Source of the DNA: Frankia casuarinae
Lineage (GTDB): Bacteria; Actinomycetota; Actinomycetes; Frankiales; Frankiaceae
Direction of reading: 5' to 3'
Assembly (NCBI RefSeq): GCF_000013345.1
Contig: NC_007777.1
Coordinates: 806,001 to 870,000 of the forward strand
Length of the DNA: 64,000 bases
This document shows, one piece after another, positions 27,482 through 35,649 of the stretch. A program made the position numbers and the translations under genes. Every line of letters begins with the position of its first letter. The stretch's first letter is position 1. The notes beneath the pieces were generated by a model that was given only the letters and a program-made list of their open reading frames with translations, made no database searches and was not told the DNA's origin.

Positions 27482-28438
27482 CTACAGATCCTCGGCGAAG
27501 TCCGCCTGCAGGGCGCGGAACACGTGCAGCCCCAGCCACAGCAGGGCGAGGGAGATCACCCCGGCGACGGCGAGATGTTCCAGGTAGAACGTGTAACCGG
27601 GGTTCGCCAGGATGGGGGCGGAGCCCGTCGAGTTACCCGGGGGTGGATCGTAGATCGCCCGCTGGAACGTGATGACCACGACGGCCATCGGGTTGAGCAG
27701 ATACACCCAGGTCAGGTCGGCCAACCTGTTCTGGATGAGGCCGAAGGCGTACACCATGGGATTCAGCCAGAACCAGGCGAGCAGCGCCACGTCGAGCAGA
27801 TGGGCGGTGTCGCGGTAACGCACGTTGAGCGCGCTGACCAGCAGGGACAGTGCCACGGTGAAGGTGAGGGCGACGGCTCCGGCCGGGACGAGCAGCAGCA
27901 GCTCGGGGCCGAGCAGGCTGTAGCCGAGCGCGAGGATCACCACGAACAGGACCAGCAGTTGCAGCAGGAAGTGCACCGCGGCGAAGCCGACCGCCGACAG
28001 GGGGAGCACGGCGAGGGGAAAGCGGACCTTCTTGACGAGGTTCGCGTTCGCCACGACGCTGCCGCAGGACGCGGACACGCTGCCCGAGAAGGCGTTCCAG
28101 ACGAGCAGCCCGGACATCAGGTAAATACCGAAGCGGGGGATTCCTGATTTCAGCACGATCTGGAACACGAAGGTATACACGACGAGAAGGAGCATCGGGT
28201 TCGCCAGTGACCAGGCGAATCCCAGCGTCGACCCCTTGTACTTGACCTTGAGATCCTTGCGGATGAGATTGCGCAGCAGTTCCCAGCGCACCCTCGTCTG
28301 GGCCCGGCTGCGACGGGCCAGCCGGCTCACGTCCAGCGCGTGATGGTGCTCCGGCCCGGGCGGCCCTGGCGGACCGGTCTGCGGCTCCGGGGCGGACGGA
28401 GCCACCGGCGGCAGCGCGGCGTCAGCCAGATGTGACAC
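27482..28438 (-). CDS. wzm: ABC exporter permease for polysaccharide
   Basis: An ABC-2 type permease of 318 residues. The start is GTG 28438, supported by GGAGGG at an 8-base spacing; an ATG at 28486 has no such site. A 65-residue hydrophilic N-terminus leads into WELLRNLIRKDLKVKYKGS, the amphipathic helix typical of Wzm/TagG proteins, and then FAWSLANPMLLLVVYTFVFQ. Six membrane helices follow. The sequence RFPLAVLPLSAV and the cytoplasmic loop NVRYRDTAHLLDV are family hallmarks. It lies 119 bases upstream of wzt on the same strand. Together they form a Wzm-Wzt exporter for a glycan made by the coupled glycosyltransferases. Confidence 0.95.
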   Translation of the reverse strand: MSHLADAALPPVAPSAPEPQTGPPGPPGPEHHHALDVSRLARRSRAQTRVRWELLRNLIRKDLKVKYKGSTLGFAWSLANPMLLLVVYTFVFQIVLKSGIPRFGIYLMSGLLVWNAFSGSVSASCGSVVANANLVKKVRFPLAVLPLSAVGFAAVHFLLQLLVLFVVILALGYSLLGPELLLLVPAGAVALTFTVALSLLVSALNVRYRDTAHLLDVALLAWFWLNPMVYAFGLIQNRLADLTWVYLLNPMAVVVITFQRAIYDPPPGNSTGSAPILANPGYTFYLEHLAVAGVISLALLWLGLHVFRALQADFAEDL

Positions 28439-28952
28439 GGCCCGCCCTCCCCGTCTCCCGAACGCGCGGGTACCGCTCGCCGCCATGGCGCGACTGGAGC
28501 TGCACCTGTCCGCTCCTCCTCGACACTTCGGCTCGACACTTCGGCTCGACACTTCGGCTCGACACTTCGGGGACCTGAACACTACCGAGACCGAGGCGCC
28601 CCTGGTTCGTCCCACGTCCAAGCGGGTTCCGCGACTCGACCGGCCGTCTTTTCCGGCTACCGAGAGTATCGCCCTGCTTGCGGAAGAATAGTCAATGGTG
28701 TCCAGGGTCGAACTGGCCCGCTTCTCGTCAGAATCGGACGGTACCGTGCCATCGCCGGGCGGGCGACGCCACCCACTCCGGTGGCCGACGGCCAGAGCAC
28801 GGTTCATAGTATTGATCCGTCCATCTGGCTTCGGCCGGCCGAGGCCGCGGGGGAGAATCCCGACGCACGCCGGCCGTCGTGGCTGACCCGGCGGAGGCGG
28901 TCGTAACCGGCCGCATGGAGCGGTCGTAACCGGCCGCACGGAGAGGACGGTC
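28439..28952. other. Gene-free divergent region with 13-bp x4 repeat
   Basis: No convincing gene lies between wzm (minus) and the HAD-type gene (plus). Four tandem 13-bp units based on CGACACTTCGGCT fill 28521-28570. The unit is not a multiple of three, as expected in noncoding DNA. Promoters for both directions should be here, but I cannot pick them with confidence. Confidence 0.6.
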
Positions 28953-31541
28953 GTGTTCACCGACGTCCGGCTACGCGAAGTGTGGTCGCACCTGGAGTCG
29001 GGCGGGGCACAGGCCCTGACTCTGGATGTCTTCGACACCCTCCTGTGGCGCATGGTGCCAGAGCCCGCCCATGCCTTCGTGCTGTTGGGCCGGCGGCTCG
29101 CGGACGCGGGCCACCTGCCCGCCAGCGTCTCCCCGGGCGAGTTTGCCCGGCTGCGGGTCCACGCCGAGCAGCTGGCCCGCCTGCACGCCGAGGCCACCCG
29201 CGGTACCCATGAGGTGCGGCTGGACGAGATCTGGCAGCTGCTGCTGCCTGCGCTACCCGGTGCCCCCGGCGTCCAGGACCTCCTGGACGCAGAGGTCGCG
29301 GTCGAACGCGAGCTCTGCCGCGCCGACCTCGCCGTGGTGGAGCTCGCCGAGCTCGCCATGACGAAGCTCGGCCTGCCGGTCTACCTGCTGTCCGACACGT
29401 ACTTCTCGGCCGGCCAGCTCGAACGGCTGCTGAACCGGCCGGAGCTGGCCGGCGTGCCCTTCACCCACATCTTCACCTCCTCCGACGCAGGGACGTCGAA
29501 GAGTGACGGGCTGTTCCAGCACATGCTCGCAGCGTCGAACCTGCGGCCGTCCCGGGTCGTGCACCTTGGCGACCACCCCGTCGCCGACGTCGAGGGCGCC
29601 CGCGAGCACGGGCTTGTCGCCATCCATTACCCGAAGTACTCCGGGGCGCTGGAGCAGACCCTTGAGCTCGAGGGTCTGCGTAAGGCGCCGAGCGACGACC
29701 TCCCGATCGACCCGGTAGACGGCGACTACGGGATGACCGCGTTGCGAGCCCGGTCACTGCACCGTGCCGACGCCCTCGCGGTCCCCGCGGGGCTGCGCCG
29801 GTACTGGGAGGCCGGCGCGACGGTCTTCGGGCCGGTCTTCACCGGTTTCGCGGAGTGGGCTGTGGAACGGGCCCGTGACTTCGGCGCCGACCACATCCAC
29901 TGCCTGATGCGGGAGGGCGACTTCCTTTCCCGCCTGCTCGTCGGTCCCGGCGAGGATGTCGGGGTCACCATTTCGACGCTGTGGGCGTCGCGGCAGGTGT
30001 GCGCGCTGGCCAACGTCTTCGAGGGCAACCCCGAGGAGCTCAGGAGCTTCCTGGTCCGTCGGCACGCGCCGAGTGTGGGGCAGTTGCTGCGCCAGCTCGG
30101 GGTCCGGCTGGAGAACGTCGCCGGCATCTCGGCGCTGGCCGACCGCCGCCTCGACGTGCCCGGCCTGCTCGACGACACCCTCGAGGCGCTCTGTTCCGAT
30201 GAGCGGATCCGCAGCGAGATCGTGCTGACCGCGTCCCGCCTGCGTGAGCGTTACGTGCGCTACCTCGACAGCCAGCTACCCGAGAGCGGCCGGGTCGTCT
30301 TCCTCGACCTGGGCTGGGGCGGGACGATCCAGGCGCTGCTCACCCGGCTGCTCGCCTCCACCGGCCGCGGGCTGGACATCCTCGGCCTGTACCTGGCTAC
30401 GAACCAGGCGGCGATGACGCACCGGTTGGCCGGTCTGGAGCTGGAGGGATATGTTGCGACAAGCGGTCAGCCCGAGACCCTGGCGAACCAGCTCATGCGT
30501 AGCCCCGAGGTACTCGAGCAGCTTTGCATGCCCGACGTCGGGTCACTGGTCTCCTTCGACGAGATGGGTAATCCGGTGCTCAGCATCGACCGGACCTCGC
30601 GGACGCAGGTCGCCCAGCGAGCCGCCGTCCAGGACGGCGTCCTGGCCTTCCAGCGGGAATGGCTGCGTTACCGGCGCTCGGAGACCCCGATGCCGTCGCT
30701 GGCCTGCGCCGGGGCGCGCCAGGCGGGGCTGCGGACGCTGACCCGCTTCGTCGCCCGGCCGACCGCGGTGGAGGCCGCGGCCTTCGGTGCCTGGGCGCAC
30801 GACGACAACTTCGGCTCCGACGCCACCGAGGGCCTGCTGCCGCCGGAGCTGGTCCGCCGGATGCCGTATCTCACCCCGGCCGACATCGACCGGATCTCCA
30901 TGCGCGAGCTTTACTGGCCCGCCGGGGTGGCCGGGGTCGCGAACCGGCCGCTGGCCGTGATCAGCGGGCTGGCCGCCGCCGCGGGCATCCCGCCGGAGGA
31001 GGTCTCGCCCGAGGCCGCGGCGGGGCCCGTGGAGGTCTACATCGACACGGGCGGGGACTTCGTCAACGGTCCGAAGGAGACGGCGGTCACCCGGTCGGCC
31101 CGCGACGGCCTGTCGATCGTCCGGCTCAGCCTGGAGGCGGTCGGGGTACGCCGGATCCGCATCGACCCGGCGGGTCGGCGCGGTCTGCTCCGCCTGGACT
31201 GGCTGACGCTGTCCTTTCATATCAACAACACCCCAGAGCCGGACAAGATAACCATCACCTCGCTGGACGATCCCGCCCAGCAGCTCGCCCTCCTCGGCTG
31301 CCGGCTGCTCCAGCCGAACCTGGTAGAGATCACCGGGGACGACCCACAGTTCGTCTACACGATCGACCTCGCCACACAGCCGCAGCTCGCCGGGGTCTAC
31401 GCCCTCGACGTCGAGCTGGCGTTCGGCTGGATGGGCATCCGGGGTGATCCGCTGGCCCTGCCCGCGGCGGAGCCCGCCCGCGACGGTCTGCCGCTGCGGG
31501 CGGCCCGCAAGATCCGGCGCGAGCTCGGGGGATCGCGGTGA
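28953..31541 (+). CDS. Large HAD-type protein of polysaccharide locus
   Basis: The 862-residue protein opens with a haloacid-dehalogenase domain: LTLDVFDTLLWR (Asp25, Asp28, motif I), LLSDTYFSAGQL (motif II) and LGDHPVADVEGARE (motif III/IV). Residues 250-690 form a second region with HCLMREGDFLSRLL and VFLDLGWGGTIQALL. This arrangement is seen in large HAD proteins of O-antigen and capsule clusters. The last 170 residues look beta-rich (VEVYIDTGGDF, LSIVRLSLEAVGVRRIRIDP) and may be a sugar-binding module. GTG 28953 has GGAGAGGA upstream. Its stop overlaps the next start (GTGA), so it is coupled to the methyltransferase. The reaction is unknown; a phosphatase acting on a chain end is one possibility. 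Confidence 0.82.
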   Translation: MFTDVRLREVWSHLESGGAQALTLDVFDTLLWRMVPEPAHAFVLLGRRLADAGHLPASVSPGEFARLRVHAEQLARLHAEATRGTHEVRLDEIWQLLLPALPGAPGVQDLLDAEVAVERELCRADLAVVELAELAMTKLGLPVYLLSDTYFSAGQLERLLNRPELAGVPFTHIFTSSDAGTSKSDGLFQHMLAASNLRPSRVVHLGDHPVADVEGAREHGLVAIHYPKYSGALEQTLELEGLRKAPSDDLPIDPVDGDYGMTALRARSLHRADALAVPAGLRRYWEAGATVFGPVFTGFAEWAVERARDFGADHIHCLMREGDFLSRLLVGPGEDVGVTISTLWASRQVCALANVFEGNPEELRSFLVRRHAPSVGQLLRQLGVRLENVAGISALADRRLDVPGLLDDTLEALCSDERIRSEIVLTASRLRERYVRYLDSQLPESGRVVFLDLGWGGTIQALLTRLLASTGRGLDILGLYLATNQAAMTHRLAGLELEGYVATSGQPETLANQLMRSPEVLEQLCMPDVGSLVSFDEMGNPVLSIDRTSRTQVAQRAAVQDGVLAFQREWLRYRRSETPMPSLACAGARQAGLRTLTRFVARPTAVEAAAFGAWAHDDNFGSDATEGLLPPELVRRMPYLTPADIDRISMRELYWPAGVAGVANRPLAVISGLAAAAGIPPEEVSPEAAAGPVEVYIDTGGDFVNGPKETAVTRSARDGLSIVRLSLEAVGVRRIRIDPAGRRGLLRLDWLTLSFHINNTPEPDKITITSLDDPAQQLALLGCRLLQPNLVEITGDDPQFVYTIDLATQPQLAGVYALDVELAFGWMGIRGDPLALPAAEPARDGLPLRAARKIRRELGGSR

Positions 31542-32968
31542 CGGACCACCCGGACTCAGAGCGCAGCGAGGTTCGGGACAGTTTCGCCGAGCTCGCCGCC
31601 GTCGCCGCCGGGATGGACGCCGGAACGGACCTCGAGGCCCGACCAGGCACCGGACCGGGCACCGGACCAGGCACGGCGCCCACCTGGCAGGGCGATCACG
31701 CCGTCGAGGTCGGGGACGCCGCCGAACCCACGCTGGCGCCCCTGCTCCTGCACTCCCTGTCCGATCTGCGCGAGATCTGGGTGCCGCTGCTGGAGACGTC
31801 CGGGGCGCGCAGCATCGCGGAGATCGGTTCCGAGAGCGGGGTCACCACCTCGCTCCTCGTCGACCTGCTGCGCCGTGGCGGTGGCGGGCGGTTAGTGGTC
31901 ATCGATCCCGAGCCCGGGGTGTCGCCGGCCTCCGGCGGGGGCCTCGATGTGCACGTGATCCGGGGGCACAGCCCGCAGGCGCTCGACGGCCACGCGCCGA
32001 CCGACGCCTACCTCATCGACGGGGACCACAACTACGCCACCGTGCACGGCGAGCTCACCGAGATCGACCGAGCGGTCACCTTGTTCGGCCGGTCCTACTT
32101 TCCCCTGGTGATCCTGCACGACGTCGGCTGGCCGGCAGGCCGGCGCGACCAGTATTACAACCCCGACCGCATTCCCGAGGGCGCCCGGCAGCCGCACTCG
32201 TGGGACGTCGGTGTCGAGATCGACAACAGGGAGACGGTTCCCGGGGGATTTCGGGGCATGGGAGCCTTCGCCTGGGCGCTGACCGAGGGCGGTCCGCGTA
32301 ACGGGGTGCGCACGGCCGTCGAGGACTTCGTCGCAGACCACCCTGACCTGCGTTTCTTCACCGTGGCACCGATCTTCGGGTTGGGCGTGGTGATCGACCG
32401 GCGGGCTCCCTGGGCGCGTCGCGTCGCCGACCTGCTCATTCCGTGGGTGTCCAACCGGCTACTTTCCCGCCTGGAGCGCAACCGCATCGACCTCTACCTG
32501 CACGTCCTGCGGTTGCAGGACACCGCGGCGGCGGTCGCCCGGGCGCGGCAGCGGGAGTGGGCGCGCCTGGACGACGAGCGCAGCCGGCTCGCGGCCATCG
32601 AGCTCGAGCACCTGCACCGTATCGCCCAGCTTGAGCAGGAGGTCGCCGAGCTCCGCCGGCGCGAGCAGGAACGCGAGGAGCGGTGGGCCCAGAGCCACTG
32701 GGCGGCCGCGGACGTCGACGAGCCCAAGCTGATGCAGGTCGCGCGGATCGCGAACTCGGTGCTGCGGTCCCGGCTGAGCACCACCGGACAGGACCGCCTG
32801 GCGAGGGTACAGACGCGGATCGCCGATGCCGGCGCGGGTCGCGGCGCCCTGCCCGCGCTGCGCCGTCGCTCGGCCACCCCGGTGCCACCCCCGCCGGCAG
32901 CGGCGCCGCCGGGCATGCGGCGACCGCCCTCGGAGCGGACCTCGGATGGTCAGCAGACCGGTTGGTAG
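31538..32968 (+). CDS. Class I methyltransferase with C-terminal coiled coil
   Basis: Residues 60-290 are a SAM-dependent methyltransferase domain of the Methyltransf_24-like type. Motif I is IAEIGSESG (93-101), the acidic post-I residue is VVIDPEP (120-126), then LIDGDHNY (159-166) and LHDVGWP (193-199). Residues 310-388 are strongly helical and heptad-like (QLEQEVAELRRREQEREERW), giving a coiled coil of roughly 80 residues, followed by a Pro-rich tail. The N-terminus has GTGP repeats. The gene is translationally coupled to the HAD-type gene and is adjacent to wzm/wzt. Methyltransferase plus coiled coil next to a Wzt with an extra domain parallels E. coli WbdD. That role is an inference. Confidence 0.85.
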   Translation: MTDHPDSERSEVRDSFAELAAVAAGMDAGTDLEARPGTGPGTGPGTAPTWQGDHAVEVGDAAEPTLAPLLLHSLSDLREIWVPLLETSGARSIAEIGSESGVTTSLLVDLLRRGGGGRLVVIDPEPGVSPASGGGLDVHVIRGHSPQALDGHAPTDAYLIDGDHNYATVHGELTEIDRAVTLFGRSYFPLVILHDVGWPAGRRDQYYNPDRIPEGARQPHSWDVGVEIDNRETVPGGFRGMGAFAWALTEGGPRNGVRTAVEDFVADHPDLRFFTVAPIFGLGVVIDRRAPWARRVADLLIPWVSNRLLSRLERNRIDLYLHVLRLQDTAAAVARARQREWARLDDERSRLAAIELEHLHRIAQLEQEVAELRRREQEREERWAQSHWAAADVDEPKLMQVARIANSVLRSRLSTTGQDRLARVQTRIADAGAGRGALPALRRRSATPVPPPPAAAPPGMRRPPSERTSDGQQTGW

Positions 32969-35451
32969 GGCACGTCTGAGATGTGGCGCTGCCATTCGGC
33001 ATCGGTGATCTGCTTCGACGGGTCGGCGCACGCGGCGGCGATCAGGTCGGCGTCACCGATCCGGCTGATGCGCACGGTGTAGTCGTCGCTTGCCGTGGCG
33101 ATGCTGTGGCTGTCCGGTGTCCACGCCAGGGCCTGCACCCAGTCCCCGTGCCCGGTGATGGTGCCGATCGCCGGCGGCCGGCCCGGTTCGGTGACATCCC
33201 ACAGGTGCACCGTGGTGTCCCAGCCCGCGGTGGCCAGGGTCCTGCCGTCCGGGCTGAACGCCACGTCGAACACCCATTTCTCGTCGGCCGGGAAGGAAGC
33301 GGTGGCCGCCGGCCGAGACGGATTGGTGATGTCCCAGATTCGGGCCGTACCGTCATAGGCGCCCGTGGCGAGGCGCCGGCCGTCCGGGCTGAAGGCGACC
33401 GCCCACACGTAGTCGGTGTGCGCGGTGATGGCCGCGAGCGGTCGCGGCCGGCGCGGATCGGTGACGTCCCACAGCCGGGCCGTCCGGTCGGCGCTGGCGG
33501 TCGCCAACAGGTGACCATTCGGGCTGAACGCGACCTCGTTCACCCAACTGGTGTGGCGGTCGAGCACGGACAGTTGACTGGGGCGGCGCGGATCGGTGAC
33601 GTCCCACAGCCGGGCCGTGTTGTCATAGCCCGAGGTGGCGAGGACCTTCCCGTCCGGGCTGAACGCGGCGTCGAGTACCCAGCCGTTGTGTCCGAGGATG
33701 ACGGAGAGTTCGACGGGGTGGCGCGGATCGCCGAGGTCCCACAGGATCACCGACCGGTCGTAGCTGACCGTGGCGAGCAGCCGTCCGTCCGGGCTGAACG
33801 CCGCGTCGAGCGTCCACGAGGTGTGCCTGGCCAGGGTGGCGAGCTTCACCGGATGGGAACGCGCGGAGATGTCCCACAGCTGGACGAGGTTGTCGGCACC
33901 GGTCGAGGCCAGCAGGCGCCCGTCCCGGCTGATGTCCACACCGAGCGCCGACTGCGTGTGCCCGTCGAGCACCGTCGCCGTCGCGGCGGCGAAGGAGGTG
34001 CGCAGGGCGGCGCGGGCCTCCCGCACCGGGCTGATGCGGTAGGCCGCCAGGGACAGCCGGGCGGCCAGGTTCGCATCGGAGTTGCGGACGGCCTCGGCGG
34101 CCAGAGCGACGCGAGCGGCCGTCTCCTCCCGGCTCGGCCGCCGGTCACTGCCGGTGGTGAGCGCGAATGGTATGAGGGCCGCGATGAGCAGGACCGCGAG
34201 GAGCGGGGCGGCCAGCAGCGCGACGCGGCGCCAGTTCCACCGGCCGCGGTCCCGTGCCGACAGGTCGACGGGCGGCCCGGCGCCGACCGACCCGCTTGAG
34301 GCAGACCCGCCCGGGGCAGACATCTGTCCGGGCGCGCAGCGGTCCGGGTCGGTCCGCTGCGGGGGCGCGGGCATCGACACCCCGGCACGGATGACGCGGG
34401 TCACCTCCGGGTCGGGATGCGTGGTCGGACCCATTCCGACCAGACGCAGGAACAGCTCCTGGGCACTCGGCCGGGTGGCCGGGTCCTTGCGCATGGCCTC
34501 TTCGACGATCGGCCGCAGGGCTGGAGCGAGACCGTCGAGCAGTGGTTCGCGGTGTACGACGCGGTAGAGCTGCACCGGCGTCGGCCCGTCCCCGAAGGGG
34601 AAGGAACCGGTGCCCGCATAGGTCACCAGGCCACCCCACGCGAAGACGTCCGCCGCCGCCGTCACCGGCTCGCCGTTGGCCTGCTCCGGGGCCATGAACG
34701 CCGGTGTACCGATCCGCTGGATCTCCTGGCTGAGCATCGTCGGGGCGTCCAGCGCCCGGGCGATGCCGAAGTCGATGACGCGGGGACCCAAGGCTGAGAG
34801 CAGCACGTTGGACGGTTTGAGATCACGGTGTACGAGGCCGGCGCCGTGGATGGCGGTCAGCGCCGCGGCCACGCTGACCGCGACGCGCTCCAGGTCGGCC
34901 GACCGCAGCGGGCCGTCCGCGGCCACCGTCTGGGCGAGGGTGAGGCCGTCGATGTACTCGGTGACGAGGTAGGGCCGCCCGTCCGGCGGATCGACGACGC
35001 CGAGTACCTCGGCGGTGCAGAAGCGGGCGACCCGGCGCGCGATGTCGGCCTCCCGGCGGAACCGGGCCCGGAACTCGGGCACCCGGGCCAGGTCGGGCCG
35101 AATGACCTTGACCGCGACGAGCCGGCCGGCGTGCTCGGCGACGTCCGGCCTGCCCCGCCCGAGGAAGACGGTCCCCATCCCGCCCTCACCGAGGCGTCCC
35201 AGCAGCGTGAACTGGCCCAGTTCGGTCGGGTCACCGCTGTCGAGGGGCTCGATGGACGGCCCCGTCAGACCGCTGCCGCCCACCGGGCCGAAGCCCGGCG
35301 CCGAGGACGTCCCCCGTCCCGACCGAGCGGCGGGTCCGGAGGGCGTCTCGGGTCCCACGGGGTTCGCTTCGGAGGCGGGGTCGGGTCGAGCGGGCGATGC
35401 GGACGGGGGCGCCACCGTCCCCGCGTTGCCCGTCTCCCGCTTGCGGCGCAA
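32950..35451 (-). CDS. Ser/Thr protein kinase with seven-bladed WD40 sensor domain
   Basis: The 833-residue protein has a disordered N-terminus and a Hanks-type kinase at about 80-340: glycine loop GEGGMG, Lys115 in VAVKVI, catalytic HRDLKPSN (Asp210) and DFG at 227-229. A linker and one membrane helix (ALLAAPLLAVLLIAALIPF) follow. The external part contains seven WD40 repeats (for example VAFSPNGHLLATASADRTAR followed by LWDV), enough for one closed propeller. All catalytic residues are present, so it should be active. The WD40 part outside the membrane may sense a ligand or cell-wall component. The gene converges on the coiled-coil methyltransferase with a 19-base overlap; regulation of the locus by phosphorylation is possible but unproven. 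Confidence 0.95.
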   Translation of the reverse strand: MRRKRETGNAGTVAPPSASPARPDPASEANPVGPETPSGPAARSGRGTSSAPGFGPVGGSGLTGPSIEPLDSGDPTELGQFTLLGRLGEGGMGTVFLGRGRPDVAEHAGRLVAVKVIRPDLARVPEFRARFRREADIARRVARFCTAEVLGVVDPPDGRPYLVTEYIDGLTLAQTVAADGPLRSADLERVAVSVAAALTAIHGAGLVHRDLKPSNVLLSALGPRVIDFGIARALDAPTMLSQEIQRIGTPAFMAPEQANGEPVTAAADVFAWGGLVTYAGTGSFPFGDGPTPVQLYRVVHREPLLDGLAPALRPIVEEAMRKDPATRPSAQELFLRLVGMGPTTHPDPEVTRVIRAGVSMPAPPQRTDPDRCAPGQMSAPGGSASSGSVGAGPPVDLSARDRGRWNWRRVALLAAPLLAVLLIAALIPFALTTGSDRRPSREETAARVALAAEAVRNSDANLAARLSLAAYRISPVREARAALRTSFAAATATVLDGHTQSALGVDISRDGRLLASTGADNLVQLWDISARSHPVKLATLARHTSWTLDAAFSPDGRLLATVSYDRSVILWDLGDPRHPVELSVILGHNGWVLDAAFSPDGKVLATSGYDNTARLWDVTDPRRPSQLSVLDRHTSWVNEVAFSPNGHLLATASADRTARLWDVTDPRRPRPLAAITAHTDYVWAVAFSPDGRRLATGAYDGTARIWDITNPSRPAATASFPADEKWVFDVAFSPDGRTLATAGWDTTVHLWDVTEPGRPPAIGTITGHGDWVQALAWTPDSHSIATASDDYTVRISRIGDADLIAAACADPSKQITDAEWQRHISDVPYQPVC

Positions 35452-35649
35452 GACCCCTCCCGAACCGAGATGGTTGACATCGCGGATCCTATGCGCCTCG
35501 GAATCACCATCCGAGGCCCCCGAGCCCCGATGCGCAGCGCCGCCGTGGCCGGTTGCGCCTTGTCCGAGGCCCAGGATTCAGTGTTACTCTCCGTGAGAGA
35601 ACGCGCACGATGGTCGGATGGTTTCCGGTTCCTTGTCGGCGATGCCGGA

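Noticed and set aside
28521-28570. Possible iteron-type replication origin
   Set aside because: Only four short 13-bp units occur, without an AT-rich region, DnaA boxes or a replication initiator gene.
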